The notes: a model not told the origin generated them from the sequence alone. Counted from the first letter of the stretch, positions 10,008-20,027 are shown. The stretch: 36,192 bases of DNA from an uncultured Burkholderiales bacterium (GCA_903844775.1 CAIMUZ010000210.1:1-36192); one strand, 5' to 3'. A program made the numbers and translations.

Positions 10008-11048
10008 TCATATAACGACTGGTTCGGGCTCTAAGCGAATACCGAACCGCTCGTAGACACTGGTTTGAATGGCTTTGGCAAGGGTGACCACTTCACCGCC
10101 TGTGGCGCCACCTCGGTTCACCAAGACCAAGGCTTGCTTTTCATAAACTGCCGCATTTCCAACGCTCTTGCCTTTCCAGCCACACGCATCGATCAACCAG
10201 CCCGCAGCCAATTTAATCGAGCCGTCGGGCATGGGGTAATGAACCACTTTGGGATCACGCGCAATGATGTCCGCACATTGCTCCGGCGTGACCGTTGGGT
10301 TTTTGAAGAAACTGCCCGCATTGCCCAATACCTTGGGGTCGGGCAATTTGTGGCGACGAATCTCGCAGACCCAGTCGTAAATTTGTTGGGCACTTGGGTT
10401 TGCAATTCCTGTCTCGGTCATTTTGCGTTCCAAGTCCAAATAACCCAGCACAGGCCTCCAAGCTTTTGGCAAGTGAAAACGGACGCGTAAAATCAAAGCA
10501 CGCCCGCCCAAACCAATGCCATTGGGACCACTGCTGGCGTGTTTGAACACTGAATCGCGATAACCAAAAGCGCATTGCGCGGCGTTCAGGGTAAAAACTT
10601 GACCCGTGACCAGATCGAGGGCATCCAAAGAATCAAATCGATCCTGCAATTCCACGCCATAGGCACCAATGTTTTGAACGGGTGTAGCCCCCACAGAACC
10701 TGGAATCAAGGCCATGTTCTCTAGCCCTGGCCAGCCTTGCGACAAAGTCCATGTGACAAAGTCATGCCAATTTTCGCCTGCGCCAGCCTCCAAAATCCAG
10801 GCTTTCTCGTTTTCACGGACCAGTCGCTTGCCTTCAATTTCGATTTTCAGAACACGGGGTTTGACGTCGCCCGTCAACACAATGTTGCTACCACCCCCCA
10901 AAACACAATACCCCTCAGGGCAATTGACCAAGTCCTGCTGAGCCGCCAGAGCGTCTTCTTCAGAGCGAATGTGCACCAAGCTATGGGCCTTGGCCACGAT
11001 GCCAAAGCTGTTGAAGGACTGAAGGGGTACGTTTTGGGTCACGTTCAT
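10008..11048 (-). CDS. murB: UDP-N-acetylenolpyruvoylglucosamine reductase
   Basis: Reduces UDP-GlcNAc-enolpyruvate to UDP-MurNAc with NADPH and FAD, the second step of peptidoglycan precursor synthesis. The FAD-binding GGGSN follows CVL, then PGSVGATPVQNIGAYGVE, and the C-terminal domain has GNAGSFFKNP with the catalytic-serine segment. At 346 aa it is a type I (E. coli-like) MurB. The frame continues upstream to 11228, but the ATG at 11048 (MNVTQNVPLQSFNSFG) gives the normal N-terminus and avoids overlapping the divergent yajQ, which starts 40 nt away. Confidence 0.96.
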   Translation of the reverse strand: MNVTQNVPLQSFNSFGIVAKAHSLVHIRSEEDALAAQQDLVNCPEGYCVLGGGSNIVLTGDVKPRVLKIEIEGKRLVRENEKAWILEAGAGENWHDFVTWTLSQGWPGLENMALIPGSVGATPVQNIGAYGVELQDRFDSLDALDLVTGQVFTLNAAQCAFGYRDSVFKHASSGPNGIGLGGRALILRVRFHLPKAWRPVLGYLDLERKMTETGIANPSAQQIYDWVCEIRRHKLPDPKVLGNAGSFFKNPTVTPEQCADIIARDPKVVHYPMPDGSIKLAAGWLIDACGWKGKSVGNAAVYEKQALVLVNRGGATGGEVVTLAKAIQTSVYERFGIRLEPEPVVI

Positions 11049-11088
11049 GGGAGAATTGTCGCATTCTCTTACTTGATTATTGAACTCC

Positions 11089-11574
11089 ATGCCATCTTTT
11101 GACACCGTTTGCGAACCTAATCTGGTCGAAGTTAAAAATGCGGTCGACACCACCGCCAAAGAAATTGCCACCCGATTTGACTTCAAAGGCACCTCTGCGG
11201 CCATTGAATTGAAGGACAAAGAGATCACTTTGTTTGGCGACGCCGATTTTCAGCTCACCCAAATTGACGAAGTCTTGCTCAACAAGCTGGCCAAGCGAAG
11301 CGTCGATGTCCGCTTTTTAGACAAGGGTGACGTCCAAAAAATAGGGGGCGACAAAGTAAAGCAAGTTTTTAAAGTTCGCAATGGCATTGCCACTGAAGAC
11401 AGCAAAAAAATTCAAAAAGCATTGAAAGAAAGCAAGCTCAAAGTACAAGCCTCTATTCAAGGAGATGCCGTGCGCGTCACGGGCGCCAAGCGCGATGACT
11501 TGCAAGCGGCCATGGCCTTGCTGCGCAAAGACATTACCGACATTCCTATAAGCTTCAATAACTTTCGCGACTGA
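11089..11574 (+). CDS. yajQ: YajQ family nucleotide-binding protein
   Basis: A 161-aa protein of the UPF0234/YajQ family. It starts [20 protein letters not shown] and contains the [17 protein letters not shown] and [14 protein letters not shown] segments typical of its two ferredoxin-like domains. Some Xanthomonas members bind cyclic di-GMP; a role in RNA or nucleotide binding is otherwise only inferred. The ATG at 11089 is preferred over an in-frame TTG at 11080. It is divergent from murB across 40 nt and ends in a strong hairpin terminator. Confidence 0.95.
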   Translation: MPSFDTVCEPNLVEVKNAVDTTAKEIATRFDFKGTSAAIELKDKEITLFGDADFQLTQIDEVLLNKLAKRSVDVRFLDKGDVQKIGGDKVKQVFKVRNGIATEDSKKIQKALKESKLKVQASIQGDAVRVTGAKRDDLQAAMALLRKDITDIPISFNNFRD

Positions 11575-11600
11575 AAAAAAGCGCCCTAGGGCGCTTTTTT
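11574..11600. terminator. Bidirectional intrinsic terminator between yajQ and plsY
   Basis: A perfect 14-nt palindrome GCGCCCTAGGGCGC (11581-11594) is flanked by seven A on the left and six T on the right. It can therefore terminate yajQ on the plus strand and plsY on the minus strand. Because the palindrome has no separate loop, a few central bases must form the hairpin turn. Confidence 0.9.
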
Positions 11601-11624
11601 GACGATGCGTTGCCAAAGAATCAT

Positions 11625-12275
11625 TTAACTTTTTTTGGCGCCTAACTTAGATTCAGTTCCGGCCAGCAAACGGTTCACATTTTCCCGGTGTCGCCATACC
11701 AACAAAATACCGATGACACACAACATGCCAAAGACAGTGCCGTTGAAACTCCACCACAACACGTCTGAGGCCATGGCGTAATACACCGGCGCCATCACCG
11801 CGGCCAACAAAGCGGCCAGTGAGGAATATCTAAAGAACCAGGCAACGCCAACCCAGGTGACTGCAACCGCCAAGCCCAAAATAGGCGAAACGCCCATCAA
11901 GACACCCAAGGCAGTTGCAACGCCTTTGCCGCCTTGAAATTTAAAAAAGACAGGGTACAGGTGCCCCAGAAAAGCGGCCAGTCCAGCCGCAGCCGCTGTT
12001 CCTTCGGTCATGCCAAAAGGGGCACCTTGTTGCAGTACCCAGAACACGGGCACCCAGCCCTTCACCGCATCAAACAACAGCGTCAAAACTGCGGCTTTTT
12101 TGTTACCCGACCTTAAAACATTGGTCGCACCTGGGTTCTTGCTGCCGTATGAGCGTGGATCAGACAAGCCCATGAACTTGCTCACAATCACCGCAAAACT
12201 CAAGGAACCCAGCAAGTACGACACCACCACCACCGACACCGGGTGTAACGCGAAATCCAATAAATTTTCAGGCAT
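11625..12275 (-). CDS. plsY: Acyl-phosphate:glycerol-3-phosphate acyltransferase
   Basis: Transfers an acyl group from acyl-phosphate to glycerol-3-phosphate, the first step of phospholipid synthesis, in the inner membrane. The 216-aa polytopic protein has the PlsY signatures YLLGSLSFAVIVSK, the GSKNPGATNVLRSG loop (phosphate site) and FKFQGGKGVATALGV, plus several hydrophobic helices. It is the last of three minus-strand genes, 38 nt after the aldo-keto reductase, and ends at the shared terminator. Confidence 0.95.
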   Translation of the reverse strand: MPENLLDFALHPVSVVVVSYLLGSLSFAVIVSKFMGLSDPRSYGSKNPGATNVLRSGNKKAAVLTLLFDAVKGWVPVFWVLQQGAPFGMTEGTAAAAGLAAFLGHLYPVFFKFQGGKGVATALGVLMGVSPILGLAVAVTWVGVAWFFRYSSLAALLAAVMAPVYYAMASDVLWWSFNGTVFGMLCVIGILLVWRHRENVNRLLAGTESKLGAKKS

Positions 12276-12313
12276 GGGAAACTCGCAAACTTAGGAATCA
12301 AAGAAGCTTGAGG

Positions 12314-13375
12314 TCAGGTGGCTGGATCACGATGAACCAAACGAATCGCCTCAATCTCAGCCAGAACTTCGGCCGACAAAGTTGTACCCCAAGCTTTGAC
12401 GTCCTCTTCCAATTGCGCAACCGAAGTGACGCCAATGATGGTGCTGGCCACAGACCAACGGTTGTAGCAGAAGGCCAAAGCCATTTGGGTGGGGGTCATG
12501 CCATTGTCTTTGGCAAGTTGGTTGTAAAGGCGTGCCGCCGCCAAGGAACTTTCCCGGCCCCAGCGCTGCTTGCGAACCGACTCAAATTTGCCAATGCGCG
12601 CATCCGTCGGTGCACCCTTGCCCTCAAATCCAGACAGATCGTACTTACCGGTCAATGCACCAAATGCCAACGGCGAATAGGCCAGCAAAGACACTTTCAA
12701 ACGATGGCAGGTTTCATCCAAGGCATTGTCAAAAGTTCGATTGGTCAAGCAATAAGGATTTTGCACGGTCATGACACGCGGCAAGCCATGCTGCTCAGCC
12801 AGACTAACAAATTCATGCACGCCATAGGGTGTTTCGTTGGACAGGCCAATGTAGCGGACCTTGCCCGCTTTGACCAACTTTTCCATGGCCATCAACTGCT
12901 CGTGGATGGTGGTTTCAATTTTGTCTTTGGCAGGGTCAAAATACATGAGGCCAAATGCAGGCACATGACGCTCAGGCCAGTGGATTTGATACAGATCGAT
13001 GACATCCGTTTTGAGACGCTTCAAACTGGAATCGCAAGCGTTCAAAATATCCTGTGCCGTCATACCAGAGCCCTCTCGCACCCAAGGCATACCTCGCGAA
13101 GGACCAGCCACTTTGGTCGCCAGCACCACTTTTTGGCGAGCGCCTGCGCGACTCGACATCCAGTTGCCGATGATGGTTTCAGTGATGCCACAAGTTTCTG
13201 CGCGGGCGGGCACTGAATACATCTCAGCGGTGTCGATGAAATTAACGCCCAACTCCAAAGAACAGTCCAAAATTTGGTGCGACACACTTTCGTTGACTTG
13301 CTCGCCAAATGTCATGGTTCCCAAGCAGATGGGCGTCACTTGCAAAGCGGAAGTGCCTAAGGCGATATTTTTCAT
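12314..13375 (-). CDS. tas: Tas-like NADP(H)-dependent aldo-keto reductase
   Basis: A 353-aa TIM-barrel oxidoreductase. All four residues of the aldo-keto reductase tetrad are visible: D48 and Y53 in NFIDTAEMYSVP, K88 in VVLATKVAG and H132 in LYQIHWPER. The N-terminus LGTSALQVTPICLGTMTFGEQ and the overall length match the E. coli Tas group. The physiological substrate is unknown. It lies between an acyl-CoA synthetase gene (29 nt upstream) and plsY (38 nt downstream), which suggests cotranscription but not a shared pathway. Confidence 0.88.
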   Translation of the reverse strand: MKNIALGTSALQVTPICLGTMTFGEQVNESVSHQILDCSLELGVNFIDTAEMYSVPARAETCGITETIIGNWMSSRAGARQKVVLATKVAGPSRGMPWVREGSGMTAQDILNACDSSLKRLKTDVIDLYQIHWPERHVPAFGLMYFDPAKDKIETTIHEQLMAMEKLVKAGKVRYIGLSNETPYGVHEFVSLAEQHGLPRVMTVQNPYCLTNRTFDNALDETCHRLKVSLLAYSPLAFGALTGKYDLSGFEGKGAPTDARIGKFESVRKQRWGRESSLAAARLYNQLAKDNGMTPTQMALAFCYNRWSVASTIIGVTSVAQLEEDVKAWGTTLSAEVLAEIEAIRLVHRDPAT

Positions 13376-13404
13376 GATGTATCGAGATGGTTGAAATATA
13401 AAAA

Positions 13405-15162
13405 CTATGAAATTAATTTTGCGCGTCGCTCTTCTTCTAAGCGCAAAAATCTTCGCTGTACTTTACCAGTAGTGGTCATCGGTAATTGCTCGATGAACTC
13501 AATTTCTTTGGGGTATTCATAAGGCGCCAATAGGCCACGAACATGCCGTTGTAAATCGGCAATGACATTTTTCTCAAAATCTTTCACATTGCGGTTCTGC
13601 GCGCGCTTTAGCAAATACTCTGGCGACATCACCACATACGCTTTTACCAAAGCACCGCGGTCAGCATCTGGCTTTGGCACAACCGCTGCATTGACCACTG
13701 CCGGATGTTTAACAAGGCAGTTTTCAATTTCGCCAGGGCCAATTCGATAGCCTGCCGCCTTGAACATGTCATCCGTACGGCCTTGGTACCAAAGATAGCC
13801 GTCTTCATCTTGGAGGGCCACATCACCGGTGCGACACCAATCGCCTGAGAATTTTTCTTGCGTGGCCGTCGGATTTTTCCAATAGCCCAAAAAGAACACA
13901 GGATCGGGGTGACCGTGCCGATCGCAGCGACTCACAGCCACCTCCCCGGGCACGCCTGCTTGACAAACACGACCTCTCTCATCAATGACCGCAACCAGAT
14001 GTCCCGGATAACCTCGACCCATGCTACCAGGCTTGGGCGGCCAAAAAATATGACAGTTACCGACCACATAATTAATTTCGGTTTGACCAAACATTTCATT
14101 GACCACCACACCTAACTCATCTCGGCAGTAAGCAAACACCGCATCGCCCACGGCCTCGCCAGCACTCATCAATCCTTGCAACTGAATTTTGTAGTGCTTG
14201 CGTGGATGTGCATCGGCTTTCATCATGGCTTTCAGCGCCGTGGGAAATAAAAAACTGTGCGTGATTTTGTGTTGATCTAAAATTTCAAAAGCAATTTCAG
14301 GGCTGAAACGTCCATTGAAAGCCACAATGGGCCGTCCAAAATACAAGGACGGTAGCAGTGCATCCATCAAGCCGCCGGTCCAGGCCCAGTCTGCAGGCGA
14401 CCAAAATACAGCTTTCGAATTAAGGGGCAAGTCAGCGTGACCCGCCCCCTTCGCATTGAATGACGATGAATTAAATCCAAACCAATTTTGACTGCACACA
14501 AAGCCAGTCAAATTGCCCAGCAAGGCACGATGTGGAATGAGCGCACCTTTAGGATTGCCCGTGGTACCGCTGGTGTAAATCAGGACAGCAGGGTCATCGG
14601 AAGCAGTTCGAACCGCTTTAAACAGCGCTTGTTTGCGCTTGTCTTGAAGGCCATTTTTCAAACTCTGTGGCACTTGCAACACGGTTTTCAGGCCCGTGCA
14701 TTCTTTTTGTAACGCCAACAAAACAGGGGCTGACACCTCATCGCACAATGCCACCGCAGCTTCGCTGTCTTGGACTCTGAACGCCAGCGCATCAGGGCCA
14801 AAGAGCATCGACAAAGGCATGGCCACAGCACCCATTTGCATCACAGCGATATAAGCCACTGCAGTTTCAAAGCGTTGCGGCATCACGATGGCCACCCGGT
14901 CTCCCCGCTTTACACCCTGCGCTTTTAATTGTTGACTCAGCACATTGGCGGCGTTTTGCAAGTCTTCAAAGGTCCAGGACTGTGCCGATAATGAGCCGGG
15001 CTGATGCGCCACAATCGCAATGCGCTTGCGGTGCTCTTCCGATTGGGCCCAACGACCGCAACAAGCTTCAGCCATGTTGAAGGCTCTGGGCACCTGCCAT
15101 CCAAATTGGCGGTGCACATTCTCGTAAGCGTCCTGTGGGTCGTTCTGGTGACTGACACGCAT
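13405..15162 (-). CDS. AMP-dependent acyl/acetyl-CoA synthetase
   Basis: An adenylate-forming (ANL superfamily) enzyme of 585 aa, predicted to activate a short- or medium-chain carboxylate to its CoA thioester. The A3 loop YTSGTTGNPKG is at about 196-206, EMFGQTE is the A5 motif, WCRTGD and GRTDDMFKAAGYRI are A7/A8, and the C-terminal PMTTTGKVQRR holds the catalytic lysine. It resembles the ACSM/AcsA-like group without a long N-terminal extension; the substrate cannot be told. The start has a good AGGAG (15174-15170) 7 nt upstream of the ATG. It is divergent from the alpha/beta hydrolase across only 26 nt and leads the tas-plsY run. Confidence 0.9.
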   Translation of the reverse strand: MRVSHQNDPQDAYENVHRQFGWQVPRAFNMAEACCGRWAQSEEHRKRIAIVAHQPGSLSAQSWTFEDLQNAANVLSQQLKAQGVKRGDRVAIVMPQRFETAVAYIAVMQMGAVAMPLSMLFGPDALAFRVQDSEAAVALCDEVSAPVLLALQKECTGLKTVLQVPQSLKNGLQDKRKQALFKAVRTASDDPAVLIYTSGTTGNPKGALIPHRALLGNLTGFVCSQNWFGFNSSSFNAKGAGHADLPLNSKAVFWSPADWAWTGGLMDALLPSLYFGRPIVAFNGRFSPEIAFEILDQHKITHSFLFPTALKAMMKADAHPRKHYKIQLQGLMSAGEAVGDAVFAYCRDELGVVVNEMFGQTEINYVVGNCHIFWPPKPGSMGRGYPGHLVAVIDERGRVCQAGVPGEVAVSRCDRHGHPDPVFFLGYWKNPTATQEKFSGDWCRTGDVALQDEDGYLWYQGRTDDMFKAAGYRIGPGEIENCLVKHPAVVNAAVVPKPDADRGALVKAYVVMSPEYLLKRAQNRNVKDFEKNVIADLQRHVRGLLAPYEYPKEIEFIEQLPMTTTGKVQRRFLRLEEERRAKLIS

Positions 15163-15188
15163 TCCATGTCTCCTTATGATGTCGCAGT

Positions 15189-16103
15189 ATGTACCAAGTT
15201 AAACGTTTCTCTGCCAGTCATTTTGTCCCATTGCGAGGGCATCACTACCATGTTCAGGAGTGGGGCAACCCGCAGTCCCCACACCCGCCCTTGGTATTGG
15301 CCCATGGCTGGATGGATGTCGCGGCTTCTTGGCAATTCATGATCGATGCTTTCAGCGCCGATTTTTTTCAGCAACGCAGAGTTTTGGCAGCCGATTGGCG
15401 AGGCTACGGCCTCACCACAGGACCCTCCTTTGACAGCTATTGGATGCCCGATTACTTGGGCGACTTAGACGAGCTCTTGAATCAAATGTGCCCCGACCAA
15501 AAAATCGACTTGGTGGGACACAGCATGGGCGGCAATGTGGTCATGATGTACGCAGGCGCTCGCCCAGAACGCATTCGCCGTTTGGTTAACTTAGAAGGCT
15601 TTGGTCTGTCAGCCTCGCGCCCCTCCCAAGCGCCGGGTCGTTTAGGACAGTGGCTGGACGAGCTGCAGGCCCTGAAAAAAGGTACATTGGATTTAAAAGC
15701 TTATCCAGACTCGGCCAGCGTCGCAAAACGCCTTATGAAGACCAATCAACGGCTCTCCCAAGACAAAGCAGAATGGCTGGCCACGCATTGGGCCAAGCCC
15801 AACCATCAAGGGGAATGGCAAATTTTGGGGGAAGCCGCACACAAGGTGGTCAACCCTTACCTGTTCAGAGTCGATGAGGTCTTGGAGATCTATAAACGCA
15901 TTCAATCTCCCACCCTGGTCGTTGAAGCCTCGGACGACTCCTTGACGCAATGGTGGAAGGGCAAATTCACCCTTGAAGAGTTTCATGAGCGCCTAAAATC
16001 GGTCGCCGACCTCAAAATGGCCACCCTGCAAGACGCTGGGCACATGCTCCACCACGACCAAGCAGAGGCGTTGGCTTTGTTGCTAGAGGACTTTTTAGCC
16101 TAA
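15189..16103 (+). CDS. Alpha/beta-fold hydrolase
   Basis: A 304-aa soluble alpha/beta hydrolase. The oxyanion segment AHGWMD is near residues 38-43, the nucleophile elbow GHSMGG puts the catalytic serine at S112, the acid is probably the Asp in VVEASDDS, and the histidine is in DAGHMLHHDQ. The full triad is present and it should be active. There is no signal peptide. The substrate is unknown; esterase, lactonase or C-C hydrolase activity is equally possible. It is divergent from the acyl-CoA synthetase gene. Confidence 0.88.
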   Translation: MYQVKRFSASHFVPLRGHHYHVQEWGNPQSPHPPLVLAHGWMDVAASWQFMIDAFSADFFQQRRVLAADWRGYGLTTGPSFDSYWMPDYLGDLDELLNQMCPDQKIDLVGHSMGGNVVMMYAGARPERIRRLVNLEGFGLSASRPSQAPGRLGQWLDELQALKKGTLDLKAYPDSASVAKRLMKTNQRLSQDKAEWLATHWAKPNHQGEWQILGEAAHKVVNPYLFRVDEVLEIYKRIQSPTLVVEASDDSLTQWWKGKFTLEEFHERLKSVADLKMATLQDAGHMLHHDQAEALALLLEDFLA

Positions 16104-16170
16104 TTGGGCCTGAAGTTCACCCCAAGGCATGAGAAAATCCCTTCTTTAATAGATTCGGACACCCCCTCTC

Positions 16171-17275
16171 ATGGACGCAGAACACATCAATCAAATTGGC
16201 GCGAAATTGGCCGACCTGGCCACCCGCACTGAAGATTTACGGAGGTATCTTTGACTACGATGCCAAATCAGAACGCCTGAGAACCGTTAACGCATCGCTC
16301 GAAGATCCCACGGTCTGGAATGACCCTAAAAAAGCCCAAGAGTTGGGAAAAGAGAAAAAAGCCTTAGACGGTGTGGTGGTCACACTCAACACCCTCACGT
16401 CTGAACTTTCAGACAACAGCGAACTGTTTGACATGAGCAAAGAGGAAGGCGACGACGCCGGCTTGCTCACCATTGAAATAGAAGCCAATAAATTGGCCAG
16501 CATTGTGGACCAGCTTGAATTCAGGCGCATGTTCAACAATGAAGCCGACTCGTGCAATGCTTTTGTCGACATTCAGGCTGGCGCCGGTGGCACTGAAGCT
16601 TGCGACTGGGCCAGCATGCTGATGCGTCAGTATTTGAAATATGCAGAACGCAAGGGTTTCAAAGTGACTGTTGAAGATGAATCGGCGGGAGATGTGGCCG
16701 GCATCAAAGGCGCCACACTCAAATTTGAAGGCGACTATGCCTTTGGATTGATGCGGACTGAAACAGGTGTACACCGCTTGGTGCGCAAGTCACCCTTTGA
16801 CTCGTCCGGAGGACGCCACACCAGCTTTGCCAGTATTTTTGTTTACCCCGAAGTGGACGATTCGATTGAGATTGACATCAATCCCGCAGATGTTCGGACC
16901 GACACTTTCCGCGCCAGTGGTGCGGGCGGTCAGCACATCAACAAAACAGATTCTGCAGTTCGATTGACGCACATTCCCACAGGCATTGTGGTTCAGTGTC
17001 AAGACGGCCGCAGCCAGCACAGCAACCGCGACGTCGCCTGGAAACGTCTGCGCTCGCGCTTATACGACTTTGAAATGCGCAAGCGCATGGAAGCCCAGCA
17101 AAAATTGGAAGACACCAAGACCGATGTGGGCTGGGGTCACCAAATTCGCAGTTATGTGCTGGATCAAAGTCGCATCAAAGATTTGCGCACCAATGTCGAA
17201 ACGTCCAACACACAAAAAGTGCTGGACGGCGATTTAGATGCGTTCATTGAAGCCTCGCTTAAACAAGGTGTATGA
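16171..17275 (+). CDS. prfB: Peptide chain release factor 2 (programmed +1 frameshift)
   Basis: RF2 ends translation at UGA and UAA. The gene is read in two frames: 27 codons from the ATG at 16171 to CTT, an in-frame TGA at 16252-16254, then a +1 shift to GAC at 16253 and on to 17275, giving 367 aa. The RF2 features are present: the stop-recognition tripeptide SPF in [10 protein letters not shown] and the catalytic GGQ in [15 protein letters not shown]. The frameshift self-regulates RF2 level. lysS, often next, is not there; pepN follows. No clear Shine-Dalgarno precedes the ATG. Confidence 0.97.
16239..16254 (+). promoter_or_regulatory. prfB +1 programmed frameshift signal
   Basis: The internal Shine-Dalgarno-like GGAGG (16241-16245) is followed by TAT CTT TGA C, the canonical slippery site. 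When RF2 is scarce the ribosome pauses at TGA, the CTT-decoding tRNA slips to TTT, and translation continues in the +1 frame. The site matches the E. coli prfB signal in order and spacing. Confidence 0.96.
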
Positions 17276-17326
17276 CAAAAGCTGGCCATGCCAGCAAGTC
17301 AAACCAACCCATGGAGAATTTTTGTG

Positions 17327-20011
17327 ATGCTTGAAGGACAAACTAACCAGGCCATTCACCGTGTGAACTACACGGCTCCGGCATTTTGGATCGACACAGT
17401 TGATCTGTCATTTGACCTCGACCCTGTCAAAACACGCGTGCTCAACAAAATGCGTGTTCGTCGCAACCCAGAGGTCGCCGCACAAGCCTTGCGGCTGGAC
17501 GGCGAAGCGCTTAACTTGGCTCGTGTCATGGTGAATGGCGGTGGTACATCTTTCAAAATAGAGGGCGATCAACTGGTATTAGAAAATTTACCCGAAGGCA
17601 ATGATGCGTTCGATTTAGAAATTTTCACCACCTGCAACCCCTCCAAAAATACACAGCTGTCTGGCTTGTACGTCAGCAACGATTCTTTCTTCACGCAATG
17701 TGAAGCAGAAGGTTTTCGCCGCATCACTTATTTCCTGGACCGTCCTGATGTCATGGCCAGCTACACCGTCACCTTGCGCGCCGACGCGCAGATGTACCCT
17801 GTGCTGCTGTCAAATGGCAATCTGCTAGAGCAAGGCAAGTTAGAAGACGGTCGCCACTTTGCGACATGGAAAGACCCGCACAAGAAACCATGCTACCTGT
17901 TTGCTTTGGTGGCGGGCAAATTGGTGGCCCGTGAGCAGCGCATTGTTTCAAGGTCAGGCAAAGAACACTTGCTGCAAGTGTTTGTTCGCGCTGGCGATCT
18001 GGACAAAACCGAGCACGCCATGAATTCATTGATGGCCAGTGTGGCCTGGGATGAGGCCCGTTTTGGTTTGCCGCTTGACCTAGAGCGTTTCATGATTGTG
18101 GCCACCAGCGACTTCAACATGGGCGCCATGGAAAACAAAGGCCTGAATATTTTTAACACGAAATATGTGCTGGCCAATCCTGCCACTGCCACTGACGCTG
18201 ACTTTGCCAACATTGAGAGTGTGGTGGGGCATGAGTACTTTCACAATTGGACGGGCAACCGAATTACCTGTCGCGATTGGTTTCAACTGTCGCTGAAAGA
18301 AGGCTTGACCGTTTTTCGCGACCAAGAGTTCAGCCAGGACATGGCAGGCATCGAAAGCGCGCGTGCCGTCAAGCGCATTGAAGACGTGCGCGTCTTGCGC
18401 ACCGTTCAATTTCCGGAAGATGCGGGCCCCATGGCCCATCCGGTGCGCCCAGACAGCTATGTAGAAATCAACAACTTCTACACCGTGACCATTTATGAAA
18501 AAGGCGCCGAGGTGGTTCGGATGATGCAGACTTTGGTGAGCGCACCCGGCGACGAAGAAGGCCGCTCAGGGTTTTCCAAAGGCATGAAGCTTTATTTTGA
18601 GCGGCATGACGGTCAAGCGGTGACATGCGACGATTTTGCACAAGCCATCGCCGACGCCAACCCTGATTCTCCTTTGGCCCAATTGCTTCCGCAATTCAAA
18701 CGCTGGTACAGCCAAGCCGGCACGCCCAGACTCCATGCCGACGGCGAATATGACAGCATCGCAAAAACCTACACGCTCACACTCACGCAATCTTGCGCCA
18801 ACACGCCAGATCAAAGCCAGAAAGATCCCTTTGTGATTCCCGTGAAAGTAGGCTTGCTCAATCAGCAGGGCCAAGCTTTTGCGGAGCAAAGTAAAACATT
18901 GGTTCTGAGCAAAGCCAGTCAAAGCTTTGTATTTGACAACATCGACAGCGAGCCGACGCCTTCACTGCTCAGAAACTTCAGCTCACCGGTCAACTTAGAT
19001 TGCGTACTGACAGATGCGCAGTGGCTCACCTTGTTGGCCAACGATACGGACGCCTTCAATCGCTGGGAAGCCGGCCAAAGGTTGGCGGTGCAAGCGGCCT
19101 TGCGATTCATCCGCAACCAACGCAACCCACTCACCGAATCGATCTTAGACGAAGACTATCTCAACGCCAAGCGTGCCGTGTTAACCCATGTCCACCTCGA
19201 CGCTGCTTTTAAAGAGCTGGTTCTTTTCTTGCCTTCGGAAACCTATATTTCAGAACAACTTGAATCAGTCGACCCACAATATGTGCATGCCGTTCGCGAA
19301 GCCATGCGCATGCAGCTGGCCACAGCCTTGAAGGCTGAATGGGAGACCTGTTACGAAGACAACCGTGTGCTAGGCGCTTACTCGCCCGATGCAGTCTCAA
19401 GCGGTAAACGTGCACTTTCTAATATGGCCTTGCACATGCTGTGTCTGACCGCACAAAAAGAGGGGTCAACTGTTTGGCCCACAAAAGCATTACAAGCTTT
19501 CAACGATGCCCACAACATGACCGATCGTTTTGGCGCTTTGTCTGCTTTGGTGGCAAGCAGCCATGCAATGGCGCAGCCTGCATTGGCACAATTCCATGCC
19601 TTGTTTAAAAACGAAGACTTGGTCATCGACAAATGGTTTTCTCTGCAAGCCAGCGTACCCGATCAAGGTGGCCACGTGTTACCCGTGGTGCGTCAACTCA
19701 TGCAGCACGCCGATTTCAATTTGCACAACCCCAACCGCGCACGCAGTTTAATTTTCAGTTATTGCAGCGCCAATCCTGGTGCATTCCACCGCACCGATGC
19801 CGCAGGCTATGTGTTTTGGAGCGAGCGTGTCATCGAATTAGACGGCTTCAACCCTCAAGTTGCTGCTCGCTTAGCACGGGCTCTCGATCGATGGAAAAAG
19901 CTGGCCGAGCCTTACCGCCAAGCCGCTAAAACCGCCATTCAGCGCGTCGCCGCAAAACCAGAATTGAGCAACGATGTGCGCGAGGTTGTCACTCGCGCCT
20001 TGGCTGAATAA
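17327..20011 (+). CDS. pepN: Aminopeptidase N
   Basis: A cytosolic M1 zinc metallo-aminopeptidase of 894 aa that removes N-terminal residues from peptides. The substrate-anchoring GAMEN is at about residues 266-270, the zinc motif HEYFH at 302-306 and the third zinc ligand at E325 in LKEGL, almost identical in position to E. coli PepN. The C-terminal half is the long helical domain typical of the family. The frame is open from 17288, but GGAG (17313-17316) lies 10 nt before the ATG at 17327, so that start is chosen. fbp follows after 16 nt. Confidence 0.96.
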   Translation: MLEGQTNQAIHRVNYTAPAFWIDTVDLSFDLDPVKTRVLNKMRVRRNPEVAAQALRLDGEALNLARVMVNGGGTSFKIEGDQLVLENLPEGNDAFDLEIFTTCNPSKNTQLSGLYVSNDSFFTQCEAEGFRRITYFLDRPDVMASYTVTLRADAQMYPVLLSNGNLLEQGKLEDGRHFATWKDPHKKPCYLFALVAGKLVAREQRIVSRSGKEHLLQVFVRAGDLDKTEHAMNSLMASVAWDEARFGLPLDLERFMIVATSDFNMGAMENKGLNIFNTKYVLANPATATDADFANIESVVGHEYFHNWTGNRITCRDWFQLSLKEGLTVFRDQEFSQDMAGIESARAVKRIEDVRVLRTVQFPEDAGPMAHPVRPDSYVEINNFYTVTIYEKGAEVVRMMQTLVSAPGDEEGRSGFSKGMKLYFERHDGQAVTCDDFAQAIADANPDSPLAQLLPQFKRWYSQAGTPRLHADGEYDSIAKTYTLTLTQSCANTPDQSQKDPFVIPVKVGLLNQQGQAFAEQSKTLVLSKASQSFVFDNIDSEPTPSLLRNFSSPVNLDCVLTDAQWLTLLANDTDAFNRWEAGQRLAVQAALRFIRNQRNPLTESILDEDYLNAKRAVLTHVHLDAAFKELVLFLPSETYISEQLESVDPQYVHAVREAMRMQLATALKAEWETCYEDNRVLGAYSPDAVSSGKRALSNMALHMLCLTAQKEGSTVWPTKALQAFNDAHNMTDRFGALSALVASSHAMAQPALAQFHALFKNEDLVIDKWFSLQASVPDQGGHVLPVVRQLMQHADFNLHNPNRARSLIFSYCSANPGAFHRTDAAGYVFWSERVIELDGFNPQVAARLARALDRWKKLAEPYRQAAKTAIQRVAAKPELSNDVREVVTRALAE

Positions 20012-20027
20012 AATTTGAGAAAACAAC

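Noticed and set aside
12308-13216. 302-codon plus-strand open frame opposite the aldo-keto reductase
   Set aside because: The minus strand holds all four catalytic residues of an aldo-keto reductase; this frame is a shadow.
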